Positions 23,151 to 34,300 of a stretch of 42,001 bases of DNA are shown piece by piece. A program made the position numbers and the translations under genes. Numbering within the stretch: position 1 is the stretch's first letter; every line of letters starts with the position of its first letter. The DNA is from a virus. The notes beneath the pieces were generated by a model that was not told the origin of the DNA, made no database searches, and saw only the letters and a program-made list of their open reading frames with translations. Where the stretch lies: IMG/VR virus record IMGVR_UViG_3300015263_000389, positions 1 through 42,001 of that record. One strand, given 5' to 3'.

Positions 23151-25525
23151 TGTCATTCAGACCTGTCACGATCAGGAACCTTGGCGGGTTCTTTGATACT
23201 CGGGCGATGCCTGATGAAGTTGGCATCTCCAACTACACTCTTTTACTCAACAGCAGCATGCGGAGCAGAGGAAAGCGGTGCAGGCGTGGCGGGTGGAAGC
23301 GGTTGTTCGATGGAGTAAATGACAACTACAACAACGAGGATCTTCACGATCAGCTTCTTGGGCTTCAGTTCTACTACACAAATCTGAGCGCAGTTATCAC
23401 GACTCAAGAGACTGTTGGTTATCAGTATCCATATTGGATTCCTGGTGTTACAAACCCAACATCATTTGACGACACGTTCTACGGAACGCAGCCTCAGTAT
23501 TGGCCAGACCTAATTAACAACGGATACACATTTTTCGATTCTGAGGCAGAAGGATGGGCGTTTGACAATGAGTTTGTAGGATACCCATACACGCCTTGCG
23601 TTGATGGAGTAACTCCGTATTACCCTGGAACGACCTGCCAAAACAGCTACGCAGACATCTACTGGAGAGAGCTGATTGGTGGAGAATCGTATCCTGGTTA
23701 CTCATACGGAACACCAGTTCCTGTAGTAACACCAGCCAGGACGTATCTATACAGCTACTGTGATACCTATCCCTATGTTAGAGATGGGTGCAATGAAGCT
23801 GTGACAATGCTCAACAGCATTGGTCAGTTCGACGGAAATCGGGTTTTGGTAGCCGCAACAAAGAGTCGTATCTATGCGCTGAACTTCGCGACTGGAAACT
23901 GGAAGATCGTTGCTGACGGACTTGGAACTGACGAGGGATCTCAACCGTGCGACACATGCTCGCCTGAAAGATGGATGAGCGCTGTGGTTCAAAACGTCAT
24001 GGTGCTGACAAACGGAGTTAATACTCCGATGACTTTCAACCCAATAGACAGCCCTACGACTTGCGCATTGTGGAGAGCTGAAGTCATTGCAGACATGGAC
24101 ACTCTGAACATCTCGTCTGCTGGCTGTGTTGGGAGCTGGAAAGGGTTTTCCTTCATTGGAGACGTCGTCCAAGACGGCGTGCGCTACAGGAATCGCATAC
24201 TGTGGAGTGACTACAATGACCCATACACTTGGGTTCCTGCAGACGACAACATCGCAGGGTTTCAGGATCTTGGTAATGACGAGATCATTCTCCAGATCCA
24301 ACCGCTCAACGACTTCTGCTTCATCTACACAGATCGTTCTATCTATCGGCTCGCATTGATCGCTACCGATCCTGCGGCTCCCACGTTCGCGTTCGAGGAG
24401 ATCTATCGCGGAGACGAATCGCTGAAATACAAGTATGCATTCGTCAATACTGGCGCGGCTCACATCTTCTGGTCAGAGAACCGAGTCCTGCAAATGACCA
24501 GCTTCGACAAGCGCCCTGTTGAACCAGACTGGTTTAGGGCTGTGTCAAATACTGTGTTCGATGGAATGAGCACTGAGGAGATCGCGTTCGATGGTCTGAA
24601 CGAAGAGCAGTGCGATCATTTCATCGGAGGATACAACCCTGAGTTCAAGGAAGTCTGGTTCTCTTGGCCGACTGGTAGCAACACCTGCCCAAATATGTCG
24701 CTGGTGTTCAATCTAACGCGCGCTGAGGAAGGTGCAGACTTGGTCGACCAAGGATTCACAGCATTCCACTGGTATGACGGGCGCAAGCAGCTGTCTGTCT
24801 TTGAGTGGTGGGAGGACATGCAGGTATGCACACGCACTCAGTCTCTTGATGAGATGGTTAAGGAAGGTCTGCCATACCAAACAACCAGTGATCCCTTCGA
24901 CAACCCGGTCGCTTCAACATGGAATGCAGCTGATGATTGGGATGCTGAATCAGATACTGACTCACTGTGCAGGCGCATGGAAGAGTTCTGGATCAATGTG
25001 ATCTGCAGTGACTGCAACACTGAGAGTCGTTTCGTGATGGCTCACGCCGACGACAAAGCGCTGAAAGAATACGCAGACAAGACATACTATCGACAGGAAC
25101 TCGATGGCTCCCTCTACGTTCTCAACGGATACGACACTGTCATACGTTCTGGACAGTGGGACTTCAAAGACTCGAAAGAAAAACGGATACGTGAGCTTTG
25201 GGTTCAGTTCTTGGCTGAAGAGCAGACTGTGCCAAATCTCCTGTATGGATACATCGGAATCGCACCGTCACCTAATTGCATCACGTGGAAGCAGATCAGG
25301 TCTTATGACGACTGCGAGACAGTCACTGAAGGCATTCCGTTGGCGTGTCCCACTTCGAAAACAGCCGAAGAGCACGAAGAGGATTACACTTTTGCGAACA
25401 ACCCAACGCACTTCCAGACTCTACTGCGCAGTCGCTACCTTGCATGGAAGCTGAAGGTGACTGGAACTGGTGGAGGCGTATGCTTCTCCCAGGTGACTCT
25501 GGACGTTGAACAAACTCAGAAGTAA
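23150..25525 (+). CDS. Tail nozzle/hub-like beta-propeller protein
   Basis: 791 aa. Repeated beta-propeller-like blades are visible; the clearest is NDFCFIYTDRSIYRLALI, then FEEIYRGDESLKYKYAFVNT and AAHIFWSENRVLQMTS. That blade order (a read-out strand, a state/colour strand, and a looped FWxSExRV) is typical of nozzle/hub proteins such as T7 gp12-type or P22 gp10-type. About twenty cysteines occur, including CDTC (C267-C270) and CSDC (C619-C622), which is uncommon for this role. It sits next to the collar gene. It would seal the tail and pass DNA. The identification rests on pattern, not alignment. Confidence 0.7.
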   Translation: MSFRPVTIRNLGGFFDTRAMPDEVGISNYTLLLNSSMRSRGKRCRRGGWKRLFDGVNDNYNNEDLHDQLLGLQFYYTNLSAVITTQETVGYQYPYWIPGVTNPTSFDDTFYGTQPQYWPDLINNGYTFFDSEAEGWAFDNEFVGYPYTPCVDGVTPYYPGTTCQNSYADIYWRELIGGESYPGYSYGTPVPVVTPARTYLYSYCDTYPYVRDGCNEAVTMLNSIGQFDGNRVLVAATKSRIYALNFATGNWKIVADGLGTDEGSQPCDTCSPERWMSAVVQNVMVLTNGVNTPMTFNPIDSPTTCALWRAEVIADMDTLNISSAGCVGSWKGFSFIGDVVQDGVRYRNRILWSDYNDPYTWVPADDNIAGFQDLGNDEIILQIQPLNDFCFIYTDRSIYRLALIATDPAAPTFAFEEIYRGDESLKYKYAFVNTGAAHIFWSENRVLQMTSFDKRPVEPDWFRAVSNTVFDGMSTEEIAFDGLNEEQCDHFIGGYNPEFKEVWFSWPTGSNTCPNMSLVFNLTRAEEGADLVDQGFTAFHWYDGRKQLSVFEWWEDMQVCTRTQSLDEMVKEGLPYQTTSDPFDNPVASTWNAADDWDAESDTDSLCRRMEEFWINVICSDCNTESRFVMAHADDKALKEYADKTYYRQELDGSLYVLNGYDTVIRSGQWDFKDSKEKRIRELWVQFLAEEQTVPNLLYGYIGIAPSPNCITWKQIRSYDDCETVTEGIPLACPTSKTAEEHEEDYTFANNPTHFQTLLRSRYLAWKLKVTGTGGGVCFSQVTLDVEQTQK

Positions 25526-25737
25526 TGCCGATCAATGTTCAAGTAACTAGGCTTGGTCGCGTCAGACAGCGCGTGCGCACTGATCTCTGGCCTGATCCTC
25601 CTATGTTGCCTGACTCGATCTGCGAGCGGTTCCCTGAACTGCGAAAGTTCAACGAGGATATGAAGCTCTGGTCAGAACGCGTGAAGAACGCTTGGGAGTT
25701 TGAACCAGAAACAACAACAGAAGTTTGTCCAGACTAG
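25525..25737 (+). CDS. Hypothetical 70-aa protein
   Basis: 70 aa, overlapping the nozzle stop by one base. The N-terminus is basic (VTRLGRVRQRVRTD) and Pro-rich (WPDPPMLPD), then helical (CERFPELRKFNEDMKLWSERV). It could be a small tail or virion accessory; the family is unknown. The 86-nt gap after its stop holds a 6-bp stem CTTGCA/TGCAAG (25782-25802) and AAGGAG ahead of the next start; I saw no clear terminator. Confidence 0.6.
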   Translation: MPINVQVTRLGRVRQRVRTDLWPDPPMLPDSICERFPELRKFNEDMKLWSERVKNAWEFEPETTTEVCPD

Positions 25738-25823
25738 ACAAGTTTCACTATTGAATCATTCGACGCTCCAGATCTTGTTGGCTTGCAGGTAGTTCTTGCA
25801 AGTAGGGCATGTGAAGGAGCATC

Positions 25824-26042
25824 GTGCAACTAACTGTAGAAGCCATGATGAAATATACCTCCAAAGGAATTGGGATGGGAACCGGCACGAATCCATCAAA
25901 GACTCGCGACTTCAGTCCTAAGTTCGGTGGATCTGAACAGGGCACGAGCCGCAAGGCCAAAGGCAACGACGCCAAGTATGCCATCCCTGGACGCCCTTGG
26001 TCTCGCAGTGGTCAGGAAACTGACATGCGGGGCTTTAGGTAA
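25824..26042 (+). CDS. Hypothetical 72-aa basic protein
   Basis: GTG 25824 is preferred because AAGGAG lies 4-5 nt upstream; ATGs at 25845 and 25848 are alternatives in frame. The protein is Gly/Lys/Arg/Ser-rich (SKGIGMGTGTNPSKTRDFSPKFGG) and likely disordered. Such short, basic, Gly-rich phage proteins are often virion or DNA-associated, but there is no family match I know. It is followed by the 14-codon lysine-rich ORF and then the internal virion genes. Confidence 0.55.
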   Translation: MQLTVEAMMKYTSKGIGMGTGTNPSKTRDFSPKFGGSEQGTSRKAKGNDAKYAIPGRPWSRSGQETDMRGFR

Positions 26043-26068
26043 ACCACAACCTCAACCCAGGAGTCCCC

Positions 26069-26113
26069 ATGCCAAAGAAAGGCTGCAAAAAAGGCGGCAA
26101 GAAGATGAAGTAG
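26069..26113 (+). CDS. 14-codon lysine-rich mini-ORF
   Basis: MPKKGCKKGGKKMK: seven Lys, one Cys and three Gly in 14 residues. It is preceded by CAGGAG with 5-nt spacing to ATG. Its TAG flows directly into the GGAGG that serves the next gene (TAG at 26111-26113, GGAGG at 26112-26116). The net charge is about +7, so it would bind nucleic acid or membranes. It could also be a translational leader for the downstream gene. Expression is not shown; the good ribosome site and extreme composition argue against chance. Confidence 0.5.
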   Translation: MPKKGCKKGGKKMK

Positions 26114-26125
26114 GAGGATGAGACT

Positions 26126-27088
26126 ATGAGCTTTGGAATGCTCAACGCTGCTTTTGGTTCTGACAAACCGAACCTTGGAATGGTTACGGTTGTCAAGAAC
26201 AAGGAGATCCAAAAGCTTATCGACGAGGGAACCAGTCAGGCTGGGGCTACCCAAAAGGCAACAGCTGCAGGCGTAGAAGACTGGCGATCTCAGTGGCAGT
26301 CTCAATACCTGCCCACGATTCAGCGTCAAATGGGACAGGAGTCTGCTCTTCTTGATACCCTATACGGAGGCGGATTTGAGCAGAAGCTCGCTCAGCTACG
26401 GCAGGGTGAAGCGACTGCTCAAAACCGCGCTCTTGAGCAAACTCTTGGCAGGCTAAGGTCTGGGCAGGATTTGCAGCGTGCTCGCCTTGGTATCGGCGGA
26501 AGGAACACCCAGCAGGACATCATGGAAGCTCGCCTGATGAACGATCAGGCTACCAGAGTTGCGTTGCAGCAGGCGGCACAGGAGCGAGCTGACTTTGGCA
26601 ATTTGTGGCAGCAGCAGTTGGCTGGCATGGGACAACGTCAGGCAATGCAGGAGAAGCTTTCGACGATGCCTTTGCGCGAGGGGCAGATCATGGCCCAGGC
26701 GTATGCTACTCCTTTGCAGCTTGCTGAGCAGGTTCGGCAGATGGATGAAGCCAATAAGTTCCGCAGCCTCTATCGTAAGCGTGATGCGCTTGAGCGCCTG
26801 TCCGACATGGAACAGGTTGGAATGCAGCAACTCGGTCAGCTTACTGAGATGGCTGGCAACGTAGCATCAGTGGCTGGTGCATTCTGCTGGGTTGCTCGTG
26901 AGGTTTACGGTGACGAACGGTGGTTGCTGTTCCGTCATTGGATGCTCACCCAGGCTTGCGACGGGTTCTTCTATTGGTATGCAATGCTCGGTGAGAAGAT
27001 CGCCAGAGTCATTCATGGCGATGAGTATTTGAAGAGCTACATCCGTAACTGGATGAACACGAAGATCCGCAATGGCAATCGCAGGTAA
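26126..27088 (+). CDS. Internal virion protein candidate with CWVAREVYG domain
   Basis: 320 aa; GGAGG lies 9 nt upstream of ATG. Residues about 20-240 are a long helical, Gln-rich body (LRQGEATAQNRALEQTLGRL and similar). The C-terminal 70 residues, AFCWVAREVYGDERWLLFRH, WMLTQACDGFFYWYAMLGEK then IARVI, follow the Cys-x-Val-Ala-x-x-x-Tyr-Gly pattern that I recall at the C-terminus of many podovirus internal virion proteins. It overlaps the next gene by 17 nt. It probably leaves the head with the DNA or lines the ejection channel. Enzymatic activity is not implied. Confidence 0.7.
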   Translation: MSFGMLNAAFGSDKPNLGMVTVVKNKEIQKLIDEGTSQAGATQKATAAGVEDWRSQWQSQYLPTIQRQMGQESALLDTLYGGGFEQKLAQLRQGEATAQNRALEQTLGRLRSGQDLQRARLGIGGRNTQQDIMEARLMNDQATRVALQQAAQERADFGNLWQQQLAGMGQRQAMQEKLSTMPLREGQIMAQAYATPLQLAEQVRQMDEANKFRSLYRKRDALERLSDMEQVGMQQLGQLTEMAGNVASVAGAFCWVAREVYGDERWLLFRHWMLTQACDGFFYWYAMLGEKIARVIHGDEYLKSYIRNWMNTKIRNGNRR

Positions 27089-28304
27089 GCCAATCTACGC
27101 AGGCGACGTCAATACACTCGCTCAGCTTGATCTGCAGCGATCTATTGCACAGTCAAAAGCAACTCAGGAAGGCATTGCTGGTGCCAGTCGTGGAGTTGGA
27201 AATCTCCTCAGCCAAAAGCAGCAGGAGCAGTATGGAAAGCTCAAGGGTCGAGAGCTTGACATCCAGGAAGGTCAGCAAGAGCGAGAAGACAAGGAGCGCA
27301 TGGAGCGCTACACGTTCGAGTCTGCTCAGCGTGCTGCTCAAGAAGGTTTGCTGGATGCTGACCAGCTCGAAAACATTGCCCCAAGCTTCAAAGATCCAAC
27401 CCGTCAGGCAATCATAAAGGAAGAAGCAAATAGGCTTCGTGGGCTTGAAGAGACGATGGATGAGGAAGGTCCTCAGATTGCCAACAGACTGAACCAGTTC
27501 ACTGGATACGAGCAAAGAACCCTGCAGAGAGCGCGTGAAGATTTGGCGAAAGCTGAGCAGGGATGGAAAGTCCCTGGAGTCGGCTGGGGTCCTGGGTCAC
27601 AGGCTAACATTGAGGATGCTCAGAACCGCGTAGCGATGGCTGAGGCTGCAATCGCAGCCAAGGAAGCTCAGATCTACGAGGCGTATCCACAGTATGCAAA
27701 CAGACTTCAGCTTGGCGAAGGTGGATACACCTATCTTCCTCGAAGCGGTAAAAGAAGGGGCATGGGATCTCAGGCTGATGTTCTTCCTCCAGCTGGTGGA
27801 GCTGCACAGGGTATAATGGTTGCCCCTCAAGAGCCTGTTGTTGGTGCGGATATCCTTCCAGAGGACCAGGGTTATGCTCCTCCTACTGGTCAACCAAGCG
27901 CAATGGCTCCTGATGTTCTTCCTGCTGCTGAATTTCCAAGGTCTGCGCGAGGAACAACTATGCCTCGGTCAGCTCCTCCGACAGGACCAGTTGCTGGCAG
28001 GGGTTCACGCAGAGCAATAGGGCCAATCCTTGGAACGCCTACAGGGCGAAATCCTCGTGGTGCGTATCGCCCATCTGCAGTTCAACAAGTCCAGCCGACG
28101 ACTGAGACAGCAACAACTCCTAGCCAGGAAACGCCTAGCCAAGGACTATTACCTGCTAACATCTCAGACCGGCTCGATCAGGAGACACTTAACGAGTTCT
28201 ACTCGCGAATGGCTCAATTCCAGAGACAAGGTATGTCTTTAGATGAGGCAAGACGCCGCGCCGGTCTGTGGCTAAAGCAACAGATTGACGCGGAGGTTTT
28301 CTAA
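27072..28304 (+). CDS. Internal virion protein candidate, helical with Pro-rich half
   Basis: 410 aa. The first about 210 residues are helical and rich in Gln, Glu and Lys (SQKQQEQYGKLKGRELDIQE, GLLDADQLENIAP), the second half Pro/Ala/Gly-rich and disordered (PEDQGYAPPTGQPSAMAP), with a short helical end (LNEFYSRMAQFQRQGMSL). It overlaps the previous and next genes (17 and 1 nt). Such mixed helical and flexible proteins next to giant internal proteins are typical of ejected protein sets. No catalytic motif is found. Confidence 0.65.
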   Translation: MAIAGKPIYAGDVNTLAQLDLQRSIAQSKATQEGIAGASRGVGNLLSQKQQEQYGKLKGRELDIQEGQQEREDKERMERYTFESAQRAAQEGLLDADQLENIAPSFKDPTRQAIIKEEANRLRGLEETMDEEGPQIANRLNQFTGYEQRTLQRAREDLAKAEQGWKVPGVGWGPGSQANIEDAQNRVAMAEAAIAAKEAQIYEAYPQYANRLQLGEGGYTYLPRSGKRRGMGSQADVLPPAGGAAQGIMVAPQEPVVGADILPEDQGYAPPTGQPSAMAPDVLPAAEFPRSARGTTMPRSAPPTGPVAGRGSRRAIGPILGTPTGRNPRGAYRPSAVQQVQPTTETATTPSQETPSQGLLPANISDRLDQETLNEFYSRMAQFQRQGMSLDEARRRAGLWLKQQIDAEVF

Positions 28305-31300
28305 TGCCTGAGTCATACGATCCCTTCTCTGATCTCCAAGATCCAAATGTAGCCGTATCTGAACCTCCGTTGCCTCCTGCCCCAGGCAGGCCAGCCGCGC
28401 CTCAAGAGCAGCAATTCGACAGAAAGCAATTTGTCGTTGATGTCCTTGAGGACATTGAGCGGTCGCCTGAGTATCAGGCATACAAGCGCAACAGAAAGGA
28501 GGCAGCGCTAAAGGAGGAGCTGCGCCAACAGCGTCAAAGGACGGCAGACTTTGGCGAGTCTGTTCTTGGCAACCTCCTACACCTTAAAAGCGGTGACCTT
28601 CAGCTTGCCAAGATAGGCGCGATCTTCAGCGGTTGGGCCAACAGGAAGCTTGGAATGCCAGAGGCTGCTGCGGTAGCAGACCGCAAGGCAGATGAATATC
28701 GACAAGAGCAAAAGGAGATTCGGTCTGCTATCGACGGTCTGAATATGGGTGCTGTTGCAAGGACAGCAGGTCAGTTCGGAGAGTCGTTCATTGTTTCTTC
28801 TCCAACGCTGGTGGTTCCAGGAACAGCTGCTACCGCTGCTGCGCGTGCTGGGTTAGGTGTGGCTGGAGCGAGCATGGTTGGGCTCGGAGCTGGCGCTGGT
28901 GTCGGCGGTGGGATCTCTGGCATCTCTGTCTATGACGATGCTCGCGATCAATACATCGCTCAGGGATTCTCAGAAGAAGAAGCCAGCGAGATGGCCAAGT
29001 ATCCAGGCTGGGTGTCTGGTATTGGAACAGCAGCTATCACTGCGTTGTTCGGACGCACTGGTGTTGAACGCAGCGCATTCCTCAAGCTTCCGAAGGACAA
29101 GGTAATTGGAGTTCTGCGTCAGGTTTTCAATCAGGCTGGACTCGAAGGTCTTGAGGAAGGTGCTGATGAAATCTACCAAAAGATCACCGGCTACCTCACC
29201 TACCATCCTGACATGCCTGTTGAACAGGCAATATCGGAGGTTGGAGCAGCGTTTGGACTTGGTATGGCAATGGGCGGCGGCGTTGAGATCCTTGGTCAGA
29301 TCGTCAACATGTCCCCTCCTGAGATCAAAGCTCTCAATGAGAGGGAGTTCCCACGTCCACAAGAAAGGCCAAAGACACGAAAGGAAGCTGAAGGCTCCCC
29401 AATTCTTCCAGCGTCTACTCCGAAGCAGGGACAGACCAAGCCTACAGTCAAATCTGTTCAGTCCAATGAAGAGGCTGCTCGCCAGCTGTGGGGAGCAATG
29501 AAGCCTGAAGAAAGGCTGAAGGTCATTGGTCCTCAAGGTGCAGCTGCTCCACTACCTCTTGAGGCAATCAACTGGGAAGATCTGACTGAGGAAGAGCAGC
29601 TCAAGGTCTACGACCAGTTCAATCTGAGCGTTGAACCAGTTGGAGGCAGGATACCCGCAACGGCTCCTGCGATGCCAACAGCTGAAGATCTTGCTGAAAA
29701 CGAGAGACTAACCAAGGCCATGAGAATGTCCTTGATTGGGTCTCCTGAGCATGAAGCTGCTTGGGCAGCTAAGGAACAGCTCAAAGCCAAATACGGTGGG
29801 CATGATCTCACCAAGATTGGGACAGAGGTTCCAGTGGCTGAAGCTGCCGCACCAGCTGAACCAACTGCTCCTGGAGATCAAGCTTGGGCTACGAGGCTAT
29901 CTCCAAGCGACAGCTTGGCAGTCAGGAGTGCTGAACCTATTGATCCAACCACAATAACCAGCGTCACCAAAGATACGAACGACGCTGGTCAGACTGTGTA
30001 TGCGATCATATACGACAACGGAAAATACATTGGATACGATGACAATCCAGCGTGGGAGCTTCATCCGTTATTTGGAAAGAAGATAACTCCTGCAGCTCCT
30101 GCAGCTCCTGCTGAGCCTGGAGCACTGGCTAACCATGCTGATCAAGTCACCGTTCCTCAAGGCATCCCTGCTTCTGAGAATACTGCCTACAGATCTCTTG
30201 AGACCAATCCCCAGATTACTGTCGAAGAGTTTGCTGGCATGGATAACGAGCAACGCGCCAACCATGCTCGGTCGATTGGTCTAAATGCTACAGGTCTGTC
30301 CTACGCTGTAGGTCACAATGCAACCGTTACCGAGAATGATATCCTTCTCCTCAAGACTGCATACGATCAGGCTCGCGCAAGAGGCCAACAGCTTGCTGAT
30401 GAATCTTCGAAGAGGACGCTGACAGACGCTGAGCTGAACGAGTTGTCTCAGCTTGGTCAGGTTGAGAACGCGATGGCTGAGGCCATTGGTGCTGCCACTG
30501 ATACAGGCAGCGCTGGGTTCACACTGCGCAAGCTGCCGAATTACAGGCCGAACTTCAGGGGTCTGATCAATGAGCCGAAGAGGCAGTCAAACCAGCCAGA
30601 GGTTAAGGCAGCCAAGAACCGGGCAGTCACTGAGGTAACTGCACAGACATCCGATATCCCCACCACTCTTGCCACAAACCTCCCAGACGACCAGGAGCAG
30701 CTCGCTCGCGAGCAGGTGTTCAAAGGACTGAAGCCTGCCGAGTTCAGCCCAGCCCAGGCAAAGATCTACAAGGGCAGAGACAGGGCTAATTACGACAAGC
30801 GCGTGCTTGAGCTTAGGGCTCTTGCCTTCATCGCACCTACCCTGGCGCGTGGTGAGACTCTTGTGTTCCCTGACACCGCTACGCTTGGGAAGATCAAGAA
30901 GAACCATCCTGGCATATACAGACTCTTACAGGATGAGATTTCTAGGCTTACGACTCCTCCAAGGGCAGACACTCCGTCCCAGGAGGCGGCTGCATCGACT
31001 CCCACTCAAGACCTTCCGAAGAACGAGGATCAGTCTAACCCTCTCAGCTTGAAGGAGATGAGCAAGTCTGCTGTTGAGCATTTCATCTCAACGCTCAACC
31101 TTCTGAAGCAGGCTGCAGAGTCAAAGGTCAGATCAGCTAAGCACGTCAAGAAGCAGAAGAGCGTCCTGGCGAAGCAAGGGAAGACCTTGAAGGAGTTCAA
31201 AAAGGTCCAAGCCCTGCACGCTGAAGCACTCCAAGAGGTATCCAGAATCGAAAAGCGGGTTGCCGGTTTGAGGAGCCAGCTCGCAGAAGCCGCCGCTGTT

Positions 31301-34300
31301 GCGCCTACGGCTGAGAATGCGCGGTCTATCCTGACCACCCTGGTGTCCAGGACCCAAAACAAGTTACGGCTCGCCAGAATCAATTCTCAGCGTTTGCAGG
31401 AGCAGCACGATTCCCTGATCGCTCAGGCTCAGGCAGCACTTGATGCAGTCCCAGTCGGTCCAGCAAGCCCAACCACCCTGGCTAAGATCGCTGATCTCAG
31501 GGCAAGAGCTGAGACTCTTGGCAAAAAGAAGATGGCTCAGGTCAAGACCGTTGAGAGCCTTCAGGCAGAGATCAAGGAATACCAGCGCCAGATCGAGGAC
31601 ATCAAGAGGATGCCCAAGGATGCGCCCATTGATCGCGAAGCTATCAGATCTCAGATCAAAGACCTTGAGGCTCGACGTCAACGTGTATCAGAAAAAATTC
31701 CAGGCAGGGCTGAGGCGATGGATACCCTGCGTAAAAGGTTGGTAGACTTGGAGTTGCAGTATCGCAAGGCGTTCTTGGAAGAGGTAGATGAGCGATCTGG
31801 TGGCAAAGTCTCCGAGTTCATGCAGAAGCGAGAGGCTGCTGGTGCTGAATACAGAGGAACATCATGGGCCATTGCAAACATCAGGGCCGCATTGGCGACA
31901 TACGGATACCAGTTCGATGTCCAGCCATACGTGAGGAAGTTCGTAGAAAGGGAAGTCACTGATCCTGTCACTGGTCAAAAGGCAGTCATTAAGGAATACA
32001 CCAGACGTATCGGTGGGACAGTAGGGGCGGTAATTGCTCAGAGACTAAGGGCTGGCGATGTTGAGGTTGCGGAACAGTTTGAGGCTAATGACTTTCTGAC
32101 TATCAGACCAGTTCCAAACTTCTTCGTAAGAGAAGGTGAGGAGATCAACTGGCCAGAAGCCGCCAAGTCTTTCCTGACGCTGATCGAGAAACCAACAGAA
32201 GCCCAGAAGAAATCTGCTGAAGGCGTTACGAGTTCAGACTCATTCGTTGCGTGGTTTAAGGAGAACATCGTTCCAGCCGTCATGGGGATTCAGGAGCGTT
32301 TGTCGAAGGCTGAAGCTGCTTTGACTGAACTGCAAAACAGCGTGTCTGACTTCGGGCTGACCAAGCAGTCGACGTGGTCCTATGATGCGAAGTCGAACGA
32401 ATTCAAGTGGGGCATTGACTCGTTCCTGGCACCAGATCCGAACTACGTGGTCTGGATGTCTGAGATCAACTCACGAAGCCCTCTCGGTTCTGACCCTTCC
32501 AGCACCGTTGTAATCCCTCCTGGAGCAGGGCAGAGCTTGCCGCTTGAGCCAGACTTCGAAGGTGAACAGGTCAAGATTCCGCATGTTCACCCTGGAGATC
32601 GCCCTCAAACCAAAGAGGGTATGTTCAACCCTGGCAAAGGAGACGTCACGTGGCAGATCGCATACTACACCCAGGATGATGATGGCAGGATGGGTGACAC
32701 GATTGTGGTCTTGCAGCGCAGCCATCATAGGGTGTTTCACATCGTCACGATTAAGGATGGTGTTGTCGTTGAAGATGTTAGGGCTCCTCAAGACAAGACA
32801 ACTGGACGGACAAACTACAAGACAGCTGTCCAGGCTGCTCAGTCAAAACTCCAGGGTAAGATTCAGTCTGCGTTCTGGACAGCTGAGCGAGGTTTCCAGA
32901 TCCCAACTGTCTACAGCCTGTCTCCTCTCACTGATGGAACAGTTCCTTCAAACGTGAGTGGGCAGGGAAGCGTTCTTTGGACTCCTGCCGTAGAGCTGGA
33001 CAGTATCGAGGATGCTCTCTATCGAGCTGCTGCAGCTGGTGAACTCCGACCAGGGATGAGCAAGGATGCCATCTCTAAGGCAGTAACCAAGGCTGTTGCT
33101 GGCATAAGCCCTTGGCACTATAGCGCTTACAAAAAGAGCTTCCAGGCTCAGCGCTATTGGAGATCTCAAGCCGAGAACATCATTCGCAACGCTACACAAG
33201 ACGCGATCATGGCGACACAGATCGCCAGTTCTGGTCGAAAGCCAAACACTGAAGTTCTCGCACGGGCATTTGGAATCGCAAACCCAACATTCACGCCGAA
33301 GAAGATGCCTAAGCTTGAACTGGCTCAAGCTGAATACATCAGAAGGGCTCTGAGTGTTCCACGTGGAACAACGGACTTCCAGGAGACAGTCGAAGTTGAA
33401 TCGACGTTTGAAGTCAAATACCCGCGCACGACGCAAACCAGAGAGAACGGTTCTCGCGTTGTGTCAATCGAGCTGGATCATCCGACAGCACCAGCCGTTT
33501 TGGGGACTCCGTATTTCAGAAGGACTACGCCGCTGGTAGCCAAGCAGGAAGACTCAATCATCATTACCAAAGATGGCAGAGCATACGGATGGTTCGTGTT
33601 TACTGAAGCCACCACAGCTGCTGAGAAGACCAACATCTTCGCAACAATCGACGGAAATCCATCTGCCACTGCATACACTGAGACAGTCACTAAGCGTGCA
33701 CCGCGCATGAAAATGGACCCCGCTGACAGGGTGGAGCACGCTGAGGATTATCTGCAATCTCGTGTTGTTCAACGACTTGAGCAGCCAACGAACAATCCTA
33801 CCACCCAGCAGCTTGCAGCTGAAGCCGCAGCTACGGTCGACAAGCTTAGAGAAACGAAGACTGGCAGAGATATTCTGCAGAACTTCCTTGAGGATGCGCG
33901 TGATGTCCGACTTGGCAGAAGCCGGTTCGTCAACAACATGCTGCGGCTCTTCAACACTGCTTCATTCAGTGAGCAATACGCCGTTCAGGTTGATGACAGC
34001 ACAGTCGAGCGATACGTGGATGTCTCCATTCCAAACGTGATGGAGAAGACCAGGGTTCTGGTCGAAGCAAACACCACCAACGAAGAGGCGTATGCTGCTG
34101 CTGTTTCCCAGTTGGTAGACCAGATGTCGATGGCTGTGTCTCCACAGATGCTCAGGATATTCGGAGTCAGTGGAGCTACCTACAGCGAGATGTCCTACGA
34201 GCCAAACCTGGACGGCTACGTCAGGCTCAAGAAGGGCATGGAGGCTCCTGAGAACCGCGTTCGAATCAAGGAGCTGAACGACATTGCTGACCTGGGCAAG

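Noticed and set aside
26041-26113. The lysine-rich codons as C-terminal end of the previous gene
   Set aside because: The previous frame stops at 26042, and the mini-ORF is in a different frame with its own CAGGAG.
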